A program made the position numbers and the translations under genes. The notes under the pieces are model-generated. The model was not told the DNA's origin. It ran no database searches and saw nothing but the letters and a program-made list of their open reading frames with translations. 64,000 nt of DNA from Stentor roeselii (lineage: Eukaryota > Ciliophora > Heterotrichea > Heterotrichida > Stentoridae), in contig RSEH01000196.1 in NCBI GenBank assembly GCA_006503475.1, positions 1 to 64,000 of the forward strand. The letters run 5' to 3'. This document shows positions 10,924 through 22,494 of this stretch, in pieces (the first letter of the stretch is position 1; every line of letters begins with the position of its first letter).

Positions 10924-11550
10924 TAGGTCTTAGTAATTTAGGTCTTTCATATTATTAAATCATCAATTAGAAAATTAACAACAATTTTACTATACCTGAA
11001 CTAGATATAGATGATAAATTATCTAATAACCATCTTCGACACGATTAAAATAGAAAGGCTTTTATTATACACATGATACTCGATTTATATCCAGATTTTA
11101 TTTCAAAAGTTAGAAAGGACCAAATTGAAATTGAAGTAATGATATTAATTTATGTTAAATATTGATATAGGTTAATATCAAGTTATAAAATAAATTTTCA
11201 GAATCATTAAATATTTTTTTATTTGTTCATTAACATATTCAAGCCATGAAACTAAATTTTCAATTGCTTAATGATTCATTTTTCTTAACTTAAAATCGTA
11301 AAATGAATGATGTTACATTAGGAATATTATTCATTAAGTCGATGAATCCAGGTCTTTCCGAATGGTTGAAACTCCAAAGCCTCATTCAATATCAATTCAT
11401 TCTTTCAATTAAATGCATAATTTAATTCAAGAGGTTACTTTCTACTAATATTTTTATCAAATTTATTATAAGATATTCAGTAAATCAAGAAATGAACAAT
11501 TATCGCCATTCTAAATAAACACAAAAAATCTTATATAAAATAATCTAAAT
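10924..11550. other. intergenic, no gene seen
   Basis: A 627-base AT-rich spacer between the kelch gene and the first FMO gene. No protein-like frame or RNA gene was recognised. Confidence 0.55.
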
Positions 11551-13002
11551 ATGGAAGAAATATGCATCATTGGAGGAGGTGTATCAGGGATAATCTCGGC
11601 AAAAACATCGATATCTAAAGGTCTGACCCCAGTTATCTTTGAAAAATTATCTACTTTTGGAGGCTTATGGACTGCTGATCCTTCCAGCATCGGTCGTTGG
11701 GAGTCTATGGAGACTAATCTGAGCCATTACATTATGACTCTTTCAGATCATCTCTGGCCAGTAGGGAGTCCTTTGTTTCCAAATGGAAAACAATATCTTG
11801 ACTATCTTTACTCGTTTATCAACAAGCATGAACTTCTTCAGTACTTCCAATTCAACACTTTAGTTACTAGATTAGAACAAGATGAAAATGGAGGGTATCA
11901 AGTTTCTTATCAGACTCCTCTTGGCGTATTTCAAAGAACCTTCAAATACGTAGTAGTAGCAATAGGACAGTTTTCAAAGGTAAAAAACTTCTTAAAAAAC
12001 AAAGAAAAATTCCAAGGAATCGCTATTCATTCAGGACATTACAGAAATCCACAACTTTTTGAAGGAAAAAAAGTGGTTGTAATCGGTAGTGGTTACAGTG
12101 GATGCGATATATCTTATGAAGCCACTAAATTCGCAAAGAGTGTAACTCAAGTTCATCGAAAGAAGTTCTGCATCAATACCAAGATAAAAGCTGGAGTTCC
12201 AAGCGAGTTTCATGCATTCGGCTTTAATGGTTTAAAAGAAAACCCTTCGCTTTTTTTTTCTATTGCAAGTCACTCGAATGCGATTCGAGGTCTGATCACG
12301 ATGTTTGGAAACCCTGGAGAGTTAAATGAAGACCTTCGGATCACTGAAGAAGAAATCGATAATAGTTACATCGCGTTTCCTGTTTCTTGTCCTGAGTTCT
12401 ATGAATCGATTAAAAGTAATGCAATCAAGTGTGTGAGGGGCGAAGCCAATCAATATTGCGAAGCTGGGATTGTCTTGTCGAATGGAGAGGTTATTGAAGC
12501 TGATGTGGTTGTTGAGGCAACTGGTTACTCTACATCGTTTGACTTTTTAGGAGATAAAATAAAAGAAATCCTAAACTACGACCCTAAGTATCCCCGACTT
12601 TCCATTGCCCTCTATCGAAGTACCTTGCATCCAGGACTGCCAGGTTTAGCTTTTTCAGGAAACAATGGCCTTTTCGAATTGAGTTCAGAAGTGTGTCTTA
12701 GATGGATCACTGGAACTCTTGATATTTGCTCAGACGAACTTTGGGAAGGTGCCAGACAGGAAAAAGAATTCAGAGAAGAAAGTTTGACAGCTTTATGGGT
12801 ATATAATACTATCGGCTTTCAGAAAGAAATTTTTAGAATACTTAAAATACAGGTGGGCTTTGATCTTGCTAATGAACTTGGATTTAGTAAAGGATTATTT
12901 GCTCCTGTTTTCTTCTTCCCAGATAGACCTGGACAGAAAGAGATAGCGATTGAATTTGTGAGAAGAATTAAAGAAGCTTTTCCAGAGTTTCTTTTTGAAT
13001 AA
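11551..13002 (+). CDS. flavin-containing monooxygenase, paralogue 1
   Basis: A 483-residue FMO-family protein, close to the usual single-domain FMO length. The FAD-binding GGGVSG is at residues 8-13. The family signature FxGxxxHxxxY appears as FQGIAIHSGHY near 155-165, followed by the NADPH-binding GSGYSG near 179-184. EATGY, the conserved segment of the second half, is near residue 327. These enzymes use NADPH and O2 to oxygenate soft nucleophiles such as amines and sulfides. No signal peptide or C-terminal membrane anchor is evident, so it is probably cytosolic. Of the three FMOs here it is the only one with both nucleotide motifs canonical. It is in tandem with paralogue 2, 291 bases downstream. 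Confidence 0.95.
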   Translation: MEEICIIGGGVSGIISAKTSISKGLTPVIFEKLSTFGGLWTADPSSIGRWESMETNLSHYIMTLSDHLWPVGSPLFPNGKQYLDYLYSFINKHELLQYFQFNTLVTRLEQDENGGYQVSYQTPLGVFQRTFKYVVVAIGQFSKVKNFLKNKEKFQGIAIHSGHYRNPQLFEGKKVVVIGSGYSGCDISYEATKFAKSVTQVHRKKFCINTKIKAGVPSEFHAFGFNGLKENPSLFFSIASHSNAIRGLITMFGNPGELNEDLRITEEEIDNSYIAFPVSCPEFYESIKSNAIKCVRGEANQYCEAGIVLSNGEVIEADVVVEATGYSTSFDFLGDKIKEILNYDPKYPRLSIALYRSTLHPGLPGLAFSGNNGLFELSSEVCLRWITGTLDICSDELWEGARQEKEFREESLTALWVYNTIGFQKEIFRILKIQVGFDLANELGFSKGLFAPVFFFPDRPGQKEIAIEFVRRIKEAFPEFLFE

Positions 13003-13293
13003 GGAGAGTAGGTAGGTAGAATGAATTAGATTTGAAAAATACTGATAAATTCTAAATCTCTGATTTTTAGGTGATTTTAAACTTTTCAGATCTTGGAAGT
13101 TTTATTTTATTTACTTATATTGTTTTTTCAGATTGATTTGAGGTTTAATTAGCTTTTTGAGGATATATAATTTTATTATTTTCATGAAATTAGAATTGAG
13201 AATTTGCCGAGTCTTTGAAGTATATATATCAGCTCTATAATTTATTATCTTGTACTGCAGCTCTTATGATTGAATTAATCAATATTATTATTG

Positions 13294-14760
13294 ATGGAAG
13301 AAATATGCATAATAGGAGGTGGCGTAGTCGGAGTTCTTTCAGCTAAGATTTCTCTTTCTAAAGGCCTTAATCCTGTGCTATTTGAAAAGTCTTCATCAAT
13401 AGGTGGTATCTGGGCAGCTGATCCTTCAAGAATCGGCCGATGGGAATCCTTGAAACTAAACACCAGTCATTACACGATGATATTTTCAGACCATCTCTGG
13501 CCTGAAGGCACTCCGACGTTCCCAACAGGAATTCAGTATTTAGATTACTTAAACTCCTATGTTTCCAAGCATGATCTACTGAAATACATGAACTTTAACA
13601 CTGAAGTCATTCGCTTAGAAAAGGAAATCACTGAAGGCTATCGTGTCTGGTATCGAAATTCTGAAGGTGTTCATGAAAAAGTCTTCAGATATGTCGTTGT
13701 CGCCATCGGAAAACTTTCAAAAACTAATGATCTTATCAAGCATAAAGAAAGGTTTAATGGAACTATTTTACATGCAGGACTTTACAGGAATCCTGAAGTT
13801 TTTGAAAATAAAAGGGTTGTTGTTATTGGAAGCAATTATAGTGGATGTGATATTGCTTATTATGCTTCTAGGAAAGGGGTAAGCTCAACTTTGGTGTATA
13901 GAAGGAAGTTTTGCATTAATGATAGATTTGCTGGAGAAATTCCTGCAGAGTTTAAAATTTATGACTTTCCTACTATTGAAAAATCGCATCCTTTGTTTTA
14001 TTCTTTAGCAGCTCATGCTTTTTCGATAAAAATGCTTTTATTTGTTCATGGAAATATAGGAGATTTTCATGAAGATTTGAGAATTACTGATGAAGATATC
14101 GAAACAACTTATATTCCTTACCCGGTATCATGTCCTGAATTCTATCAAGCGATTAAAACAGGTGATATCAAATGTTTATGTGGTGAAGCTGTGGAATATT
14201 GTGAAAATGGAATCGTTTTAGCTTCAGGAGAAGTTGTTGAAGCAGATTTGATAATTGATGCAACTGGGTATCATTCATGTTTCGATTTCTTAGGTGAAAA
14301 AATCAAAGAAATCGCTGACTATGACCCTAACTATCCCAGGGTGTTACTGACTTTGTTCAGAGGATTGATTCACCCAGAGTTGCCAGGCCTAGCCTTTGCT
14401 GGAAATAACGAAAGTTATTTTTCTGGTTGTTTTGAGCTGGGATCTGAATTGTGTATCAGGTGGGTGACTGGAACTCTTGGGATTGATAATGAAGAACTTC
14501 GGGAAGGAGTGAAAATGGAAAAAGACTTTAGAGAAGAAAGTAAAAAAGCTACCTGGGTTTATGATCTGGCAGGAAATATGAAAGAAATTATGAGAGTTCT
14601 AAAAATTAACCTCGACTATCAGCTGATTAAGGATCTTGAATATACGAAAGGAGTTGTTGGACCTGTTTTTTACTTCAGTGATCGACCTGGACAAATAGAG
14701 ATTATTCGTGAATATGTTAGAAGGATCAAGTGTGCTTTTCCTAATTATGAATTTAACTAG
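13294..14760 (+). CDS. flavin-containing monooxygenase, paralogue 2
   Basis: A 488-residue paralogue of the upstream gene, with near-identical N-terminal wording (MEEICIIGGGVVG against MEEICIIGGGVSG). The start is the ATG at 13294; a TTG one codon earlier is not needed. The FAD motif GGGVVG and the signature FNGTILHAGLY are intact, and DATGYH marks the second half. The NADPH motif reads GSNYSG, replacing the middle Gly of GxGxxG by Asn, which could weaken or change cofactor use. It keeps full length and the family C-terminus (YTKG and DRPGQIEIIREYVRRIK). A tandem duplication with functional divergence is the simplest reading. Confidence 0.95.
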   Translation: MEEICIIGGGVVGVLSAKISLSKGLNPVLFEKSSSIGGIWAADPSRIGRWESLKLNTSHYTMIFSDHLWPEGTPTFPTGIQYLDYLNSYVSKHDLLKYMNFNTEVIRLEKEITEGYRVWYRNSEGVHEKVFRYVVVAIGKLSKTNDLIKHKERFNGTILHAGLYRNPEVFENKRVVVIGSNYSGCDIAYYASRKGVSSTLVYRRKFCINDRFAGEIPAEFKIYDFPTIEKSHPLFYSLAAHAFSIKMLLFVHGNIGDFHEDLRITDEDIETTYIPYPVSCPEFYQAIKTGDIKCLCGEAVEYCENGIVLASGEVVEADLIIDATGYHSCFDFLGEKIKEIADYDPNYPRVLLTLFRGLIHPELPGLAFAGNNESYFSGCFELGSELCIRWVTGTLGIDNEELREGVKMEKDFREESKKATWVYDLAGNMKEIMRVLKINLDYQLIKDLEYTKGVVGPVFYFSDRPGQIEIIREYVRRIKCAFPNYEFN

Positions 14761-15382
14761 ATAGAAATTAGGTATCTAATAACTTAGGATCAACAATTAT
14801 AATGTTTAAAGTCTTAATGGATGAAGATCTTTGTTAATTAAATTTCAAAACAAGAGTGATTTTAACAACTATTTAAATAACCTTAGTAATTGAAAGTAGC
14901 TCTCAAATAGCTTCATTACATTATTCGACTATGAAAACATAAGCTAAAAAAAATAATAATATTAACGAAGAAGTGTTGACATGTCTTTATTTAACTTCAT
15001 TCATAATTATTTTGCCAATAAAGTATAAAAAAACGAAAAAATTTATAATCACTGGGTAAAAATTTGTAACACCTATCATAAATCACTCTATTAAATTCTT
15101 TAAAAACACACAAGGCCAGTCTTATCTACTTCATTGACAACGACAACTTATTCCTTATCTAGGCATCATCTAATTAAAATAATTCTGTCTAACATACAAT
15201 CGAAGACAAAAGATCATCAATTCTTTTTCCACAAGTCCCACATCTAAGAATTCCTAGTTTTTAATGACTATATAATTTCAGCTTCTGATAATTAAAGAAT
15301 CGGTATCTTACCTATCTTCGAAATCTGTTGACTCTTTTTTAAGTTAAAGCCATTTAAAATAGGACTAAAATCATGTGAGATG
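14761..15382. other. intergenic, no gene seen
   Basis: AT-rich sequence downstream of FMO paralogue 2, with stops in all frames and nothing recognisable. Confidence 0.5.
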
Positions 15383-16030
15383 ATTTAGTTACATTTGGAA
15401 GTGTTGAGGATGTGATCATCTCTGACCTCGAAGAAAATAACGAGAAAATCTTGGAAAAGAGTCTTGAAAAGTTATTAACTAAAGTTCTTTGATAATGATT
15501 TTATGGCTAGTTCATCTACAGTACCGAAAAATAACTTGGTTCTTTGGGTTTTAAGGAAAGTCGAAGTTGTCAGTAATGCAAAGAGTTCAAACAAATAAAA
15601 GATTCAAAAATTACTCAAGTACATCGAAAGGCAAAATCGAGGAGCTAAACTGCTTTTGGGAGTAAAAGATTAGGAAACAAACGAAATTTATTGAGCTGAG
15701 ATTTTTTGGTTATGTAAAAGATCTGATGACCATCGTAAAAGAAGATATTTGCGACCCTGTTTTTTGTATTCGAAGTTTAATGATATTGATATGATAAAGC
15801 CTTTGCAATTACACTTGCTATTATCTTGTTACTGGGAGTTGTCACTAGTAATTTAGAGAACACTTTGTGGTTACTAAGTCTGTAAGGGCTTGGAGTGTTT
15901 ATATCAATTCTTATCATATAATGAATTTTGAAATTTAGTTAGGGTTCAAAGAACTCTGAAGTTGGACGAGAGATAGGGCCAGAAGGATTTGAATCTTATA
16001 TGAGTAAAAGACAGTTTTATTAATAGGATC
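15383..16030 (+). pseudogene. decayed gene, probable membrane protein, family unknown
   Basis: Protein-like stretches occur in shifting frames. An acidic helix (LVTFGSVEDVIISDLEENNE and following) lies near 15390-15490. A Cys-containing segment (GFKESRSCQ and KITQVHRKAKSR) follows near 15550-15650. Two hydrophobic segments (FAITLAIILLLGVV and GLGVFISILII) lie near 15795-15920. Stops and at least one frame change separate them. The two hydrophobic runs suggest a former membrane protein. No family is recognised, and no intact paralogue is present in this window to anchor it. Confidence 0.35.
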
Positions 16031-17322
16031 AAAAGATTTCTGTTAAAAATTGGAATAAGAGTTAAGGGATATTTTTTATTATGGACTGTTTAAGGTTGAG
16101 TTTTATGCATTCTGCTTTAAACTTTCTAAGGAGTTTACTAATGTTTGTGATAATCAAAAGCTTTAGAGTTTGTAATTGATTTGGCTCCTCATAAATACTC
16201 ATTTACTTTCTTGCTCTAAGATGGATTAGATACCAGTTTCAAGACTTTATTTTAGTGGATTAGACTGCTATAACATTTAAGATTAGTTATTTGTTATTTT
16301 AAAGATCACATTAACATTAGATTCTATATTTTTTCAATTATTTCATCAATTTAATTAGACTCTTTCAGTAATGGCACCAGCAGTGCAGTATTTGATGCAG
16401 TAGTAATTAAGAGATGAAAAATTGTCATTTAATCTTTGTGATAATAAATTTCTAAATTGTTTATAATTACTTTTCTTTACATCAAATTGCTATTTCATGT
16501 ATTATTTTTAAAATTTTAGCATAGCATAAAGCTGAGAATCCAATGAAATCCCCAAAAATGTTCCTCAAACCACTTTTATAACAAAGTTCAATAATTTAAA
16601 TAAAATTTCTGTCTGTCTCCCAGCATATTAGAAATCTTATATCTGAAATAGAAAACTTAGGAAAATGAATTTTTAGAGACATAAAATTAATTCAAAATTA
16701 TCTTTAAAGCAAAGCAGCGAAATATTATGAAAAATCTACATCATTGTAGAAAAACTTTGTAAAAACTCAGAAATTAAATAATAAAATATTCTTTGTCTCT
16801 TGCACTAAAGTAAAGAATAAAGCAACCAAAACCTTATAATAAATTAACATCAAGGTAATATATCATATTTTAAAGAATTGTAAGCCCTTAGGAATATAAA
16901 TATATAATTGCAAGCTATTATTACTTTTAGATTGTATTAAAGAGTTAATAATTTTAGATCAGCAGACTTTTCAAATATATAAATTTATAGGGAATCAAGA
17001 ATCATCTATTATTTTATACTTAATACCTCTGCTAATTTAAATTTTATACGATCTGAGATTATATATATCAGAAATGCTTATTCCAGTATTCATTTTGATA
17101 TGTCTTCGAATGTAACTAAGAAATCATTCTAGGTAATATGATCATTCAAATATTTCAGAATATCGGATATATTCACTTATTATTGACCCTTAGTTTATTA
17201 AATTCAATATCCCTCTTTTATCCTTCTACAACTAAAAATTATTTTAGGTCTATATTATATGAGTCTACATTATTTGAATGTGCCATATTTACCTTATTCT
17301 TGTACTTTAGTAAATATTATAT
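16031..17322. other. intergenic, no gene seen
   Basis: AT-rich spacer before the vWA-E2-U-box gene. A short open frame from 17138 overlaps the start of that gene in another frame and is not supported. Confidence 0.5.
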
Positions 17323-20300
17323 ATGGCTTCAAATTTTAAATGCTCTGTGGAATATCAGGATACAACTAAAAATTTTGAATCTGATAATTATGAAAATCTC
17401 AAAATACAAATTTCTGAAAAATTTTCTTTAGGTGTGAATTGCATTTTTAGTATAATGTGTAATGATATCGAAGTTGAAAATAAATTCTTAATGTTCCTAA
17501 GATCGATGAGTATTCCAATGAATTTTAAACTTAGAATTGATGAAAAATCACAAACACCTGATCAATCAACAATTTTTGATGAAGGATATGATACTTTAGA
17601 TTATATAATTTATTCCTTGGAAAGACAAGAAAAATATAAAATTTATTTCCCTCAAAATACTTACTTAAACGAGCTATCCGACCTCATCATCTCTGAACGA
17701 GGAATGGAAAAATCTCAATTTGTTTGCTTTTTTTATTCACTTGATGGTCAACCACTTGCTACAAGTTTTTATGCATCTCAGTTTATTAAAGTTCGTGAAG
17801 TTCTATCCATTGATGAAAAAGTGTACGTTATCATTACAAAAAATATTTTTACTGATAAATTAGTAGAAAAAGTGACTTACGAACGAACAACTTCAATTTT
17901 GGCAACTTTTAAAAAATATAATAAAACAATGAAATTAAAGATTAACATGAATCATGATAAAAAAAATCAAATCAAAGATTTGATAGGTTTTAGTTTTGGA
18001 TATCCCAGTTCGTCTATTTATTTTGAAGAATCACAAATTCAAAACTTGGCTGAAGGGTCAAAGATAGCATTTTCTGTATATGAATATGGAATAAATATTG
18101 AGTTTGAAAAGTACAATACTATTATTCCTCAAACTAATCAAGGATTAAGATTATTAAGAGGCTTTGCAATCTGTTTACCATATCATATAAATCGAGGAGA
18201 ACAAACGAATAGATTCATAGCTTGTATTCGGTATATTGTACCTTTTAATCCTTTTATTTATTCTTTGTATCATTGTGCAGATAAAAGATCAATATCAGAA
18301 TCAGAGCTAATATCTTTTAATGATGGTATTTATTATTTATTCTCTTTTCTTCACAATCACTATAGACTAAGAATTTCAAATGATCGTTTATTTGAGTATA
18401 CTTTGGAGTTTTTTGCATTATTACTAGAAATTACAGATATCAAAAGCATTAAAATTCACGAAGCAGAAAAGTTTGAAATAAAGTCTATTTCACATGCTGA
18501 AAAAATGAGAGAACCAGTGATTGTTCCTTTAACTACTAATGAAACAGAAATATACGATATGCCTAAGATCGAAGAGTTAAAATCAAACAATGGAAATATC
18601 AACAAGATAAAAGGCTCAATTGATCATCTCAAAGTTGATTTAGTAATGAAAATGCTGATTAAGCGTACTGAGGGAATAAGTAAAAGTGAGTTGGTGATAA
18701 TGATGACAAAGTTTGATAGTTCTATAGAAATTTCTGAAATCCTTAATAAGGGGCCAATTATCAATAAATTAGATGATTTTGAATCAATTAAAAAAAAGAG
18801 ATATTTAACTGAAATCACTAGTTATTTAGACTTAAAAGAACAAAATAGAAGGCATACCCTAACATATAACCTTGATAAAAACATTGTTGTAAATCTAGGA
18901 TTAAAGATATGCTCAAATGCAATTGATCTGAAAGATGTTTTCTCAGGTTCATTAACTGAAATAGAACCTTATCAACTGGCTAAAGTTTTTAAAACTAATG
19001 AGAATGACAAAAAAAATAAAAACAATGAAGATAATAAAAGTGATCAGATTCAAGAAGAAAATTTCTCAAGAATCCCAGATGAAGCGATTGCAATTCTACT
19101 TGATACTAGCGGATCAATGGGAAGTACCTATCTAAATACAGAAAAATCGAGGCTCTCTGTTGCAAAAGATTTCTTGAACTCATTTATTAACAGATCATTA
19201 GGCTACAATTTATCTCAGGTTATATCCTTAACCACTTTCGACAATTCAGTTAAAAAAGTAACAGGTTTCACTGAAAACGCTTTCAAATTCTGTGATAGTC
19301 TTGAAAAGGTTGTAAGTAAAGGAAATACTTCAATCTTCGATGCAATTATGCTAGCAATAAATAACTTAAATGAATTGAAAAAAAAATACAATAATATAAA
19401 AGCTAGAATTATTTGCTTTAGTGATGGAGAAGATAATTCTTCAACTAATTCTGAGAGTTTAGTGTTAAAAACTTTAGTCGCTAGTAATTTGATTCTAGAT
19501 TGTATCAATCTTGGAGAAAAATGCATTAGTTTAAAAAATGTTTCTCTTTTGTCTGGAGGCTTTGCGTTTTGGTGCGATAACATTGAGCAGGGCTATAAAA
19601 TTTTTGAATCAGATGCTTTTATTTCTGTAAGTTTCAGAATTCCTTCGGAAACTTGCGATAGTATTCCAGTTACTGATTTAAAATCAAATGATTTAAAGGA
19701 TTTTACTCAAATTCCTCCTCCGTTTAAGAAACCTACTCAAATTGAACTTCAAGCATCTACCATTGTTTCAGCTCTAGTTACCATGGAAATAGCTAAACCG
19801 AAATTTCAAACCACAACTGGATCATTGAGATTTAAGAGAATTAATAGAGAGATGGCTTTAATTCATAAAAGTCAGCATCCTGATATTCAAATTTATCCTT
19901 GTGATACTGATATTCAGTTCTGGAATGGAATTATTACAGGTCCACAAGGCACACTATACGAAGGTGGTAACTTCCATATCTACGTAAGTTTTCCAGAAGA
20001 ATATCCATACAAAGCTCCTGAAATTAGGTTTATTACTCAAATATTTCACTTGAATATTAACTCATCTGGTAGGATTTGCATTTCAATCCTTAATAGTGAC
20101 TACGGGCCAGAAATTACGATTCTCAAACTCCTTCAAAGTATTTACGGACTTTTGATTCAACCTGAAGATGTAGACTCTGTGGATACCAATGTAGCAACTT
20201 TATTCAGAAGTTCAAGAGCTAAATACGACGCCATAGCGAGAGAATGGACAAGGACATATGCAAATCGATCGACATTAGAACTACTCAATGGTATTTCTGA

Positions 20301-20535
20301 GAATGAAGTAAACAATCGAATTCCTGTCGAATATCTCTGCAATCTTACGAAAAAAATTATGGTAAACCCTGTGATATGCAGAACTTCAGGCCTTGTGTAT
20401 GAGAAAAGTGTTATAGAAAGTTATATTAGCGAAAATGGTGTCGATCCTGTCTCTAAACAACCTACATCATTGAAAAAATTACATCCAGATGATACTCTGA
20501 AAAAGCTTATAGAAAAATTCAATAAATTAAGATAG
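17323..20535 (+). CDS. vWA / ubiquitin-conjugating E2 / U-box fusion protein
   Basis: A 1070-residue single open frame from the ATG at 17323. Residues 1 to about 560 contain repeated short beta-grasp-like stretches that could be ubiquitin-like (inference). A von Willebrand A domain runs about 585-775, with MIDAS DTSGSMG (about 593), the downstream Thr in NTSIFDA and the Asp in FSDGED. An E2 fold follows at about 830-985 with the signatures FWNGIITGPQGTLYEGG, FPEEYPYKAPEIRF and the active-site Cys in GRICISIL (about residue 919); the usual HPN is HLN. A U-box ends the chain (about 1002-1070: MVNPVICRTSGLVYEKSVIE and DPVSKQP). The protein could take ubiquitin from E1 and act as its own E3, with vWA recruiting targets. 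Both flanks are gene-free. Confidence 0.9.
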   Translation: MASNFKCSVEYQDTTKNFESDNYENLKIQISEKFSLGVNCIFSIMCNDIEVENKFLMFLRSMSIPMNFKLRIDEKSQTPDQSTIFDEGYDTLDYIIYSLERQEKYKIYFPQNTYLNELSDLIISERGMEKSQFVCFFYSLDGQPLATSFYASQFIKVREVLSIDEKVYVIITKNIFTDKLVEKVTYERTTSILATFKKYNKTMKLKINMNHDKKNQIKDLIGFSFGYPSSSIYFEESQIQNLAEGSKIAFSVYEYGINIEFEKYNTIIPQTNQGLRLLRGFAICLPYHINRGEQTNRFIACIRYIVPFNPFIYSLYHCADKRSISESELISFNDGIYYLFSFLHNHYRLRISNDRLFEYTLEFFALLLEITDIKSIKIHEAEKFEIKSISHAEKMREPVIVPLTTNETEIYDMPKIEELKSNNGNINKIKGSIDHLKVDLVMKMLIKRTEGISKSELVIMMTKFDSSIEISEILNKGPIINKLDDFESIKKKRYLTEITSYLDLKEQNRRHTLTYNLDKNIVVNLGLKICSNAIDLKDVFSGSLTEIEPYQLAKVFKTNENDKKNKNNEDNKSDQIQEENFSRIPDEAIAILLDTSGSMGSTYLNTEKSRLSVAKDFLNSFINRSLGYNLSQVISLTTFDNSVKKVTGFTENAFKFCDSLEKVVSKGNTSIFDAIMLAINNLNELKKKYNNIKARIICFSDGEDNSSTNSESLVLKTLVASNLILDCINLGEKCISLKNVSLLSGGFAFWCDNIEQGYKIFESDAFISVSFRIPSETCDSIPVTDLKSNDLKDFTQIPPPFKKPTQIELQASTIVSALVTMEIAKPKFQTTTGSLRFKRINREMALIHKSQHPDIQIYPCDTDIQFWNGIITGPQGTLYEGGNFHIYVSFPEEYPYKAPEIRFITQIFHLNINSSGRICISILNSDYGPEITILKLLQSIYGLLIQPEDVDSVDTNVATLFRSSRAKYDAIAREWTRTYANRSTLELLNGISENEVNNRIPVEYLCNLTKKIMVNPVICRTSGLVYEKSVIESYISENGVDPVSKQPTSLKKLHPDDTLKKLIEKFNKLR

Positions 20536-22494
20536 TTTAGTTAATGATTTGGATATGAGAAATGATTGTTTGATATATTAGGGAATTTTCGAATTAATCA
20601 GAAAAAATCGATGAAATAAAAATTTGACTGAGTGAAATAATAAATTCTATATATATAAACAGAAATCTTCATTACTTGGACTTTTAATGTATGTAGTACA
20701 AAAAAGAATATAAGCTACAGTTTAAATTATATTGTAAGCTATATTATTATGATGATTTTATATAATAAAATTTAAATGAAGTCCTGCTATTCTAATATTT
20801 AAACTTTAGCATTTCAGTATCTATATTACTCAGTAGTAAATTATTGAAGAATAATTACAAAATGAACTATATTTAAACTGGGTATTATCAATCTCTTTTT
20901 TTACTTATTGTTTTAGTATTAAGAAATTATTATCTTCATAAAAAATTACATGCTTATCACAATAAACTTTATAATATCAAGAAATCTATAAAATAGATCA
21001 ATTAAATGATTAAGGAAATATTCTTATATTAAATCAAATTCGTACCAGCAGAGAAAATTTTTCAATAAAATACATAAATAGTTACCTTGAACAAGAATGG
21101 TCTTTAAACTGCAAAGATTATGTAAATCGAAAAACTTAAATTTTTATATTTATTCTCAATTGTCTTAAAATCATTCAAAAAAATTTAGATCAGCCTTCAT
21201 CTAATATTCAAAAAATTTTTTCTCAACATATAAACCTTTCAATAAATTATTTATTGTTTAAAAATTACTTTTACTGAAATTTAGCCATCTTCGGATTAAA
21301 ACGATCAAAACTCATCAGAAATAGAATTTCTTTAAGCCAAAGGTTTATCAGAGATAATCACAAAAAATCAGATGTTCTTTAGCAACTAATATCAAATGAT
21401 TATATCCAATTAAAATTTAATATTAAAAACCTATTTTCATAATTATTTCAGATTCAAGTATCATAACAAAAAACAAATGTGAAAAAGATAGTCAGAGTAT
21501 CCCCTAGCAAACATCACTAATTTTCGCAAATTTTGAATCAATATCTAATCAAAATTAACTTGAAAATATATAATTAATTGTATTATTCATTTATTTATAG
21601 AAATTAGTATTAAATGTTTAATAAAACCACAACAAGTAACTGAATTTTCGTTATTTTTAAGGGCTTTTTGCTTGATATTAAACATAATATTTTTTATGAA
21701 AAGTTTATAATTTTTATTAATCCTGGATGTTAAGTAAAATAGTTGTTAAAGAAATCTCTTGGCTTTAATTATAAGAGTTTTTGGTTAAAATCTTAATGAA
21801 AACCTTGATAATTAGACAACATAAAATTAAATTTATGATTTTACTTTGATTAATCGAAGACCAAATAAAAATCTTTAATTCTCTATAATTTGTTAATTAT
21901 AAGAAAATACTTGACAAAAATACTTTAATATTTGAAAACCATGGAACTTAAAAAGATTTAGTAAAATATCTACATTTTTTTATAGTAAAAAAATTGTAGG
22001 CTATATCTTAAAAATGTAGACTCAAATAATTATATAATTTCTTCATTTTTCTAGATTTAAATTTTGTTAAATCAATCCAAATATATAAAGTATTTCACTG
22101 CAAGTTATTTCATTATTTTGGTTAATAATCAAGCTTTTATATTGCAGATATCAACTGATGAGTAAATATAAAATTTAATTCTAAAGTAATACCTAACTTA
22201 CTTACTCAATTTTGTGAAAAGCTTTATTTAAATTAATAAATTAAAACCAAGTGCATTCTTAGTATAAATAAGAATAGAAATATAACTAAAATTATGTATA
22301 GGATATGTTTGTGAAAAATTTGAATTTTCAATTTCTGATTTCTGATGATTATTGTTAGATTTAATCATCTATTCATTAAAAATACAACTCAATTGTTATA
22401 ATGAATTAAAACCTTTTCATAGATTTAAAATTATCTATAAGAATATTTCTTATTCGTAATAAATTTAAAATCAAGTAAACTCTGTAAGAATAAA
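20536..22494. other. long AT-rich intergenic region, no gene seen
   Basis: About 2 kb of very AT-rich sequence with dense stops. No protein-like frame, RNA gene or long repeat was recognised by eye. Confidence 0.55.

Noticed and set aside
15500-15700. A possible third FMO remnant, from KITQVHRK resembling SVTQVHRK of FMO paralogue 1
   Set aside because: The match is seven residues only. The surrounding frame fits a Cys-containing segment followed by two hydrophobic runs, which FMOs lack, so I list it as an unidentified decayed membrane gene.
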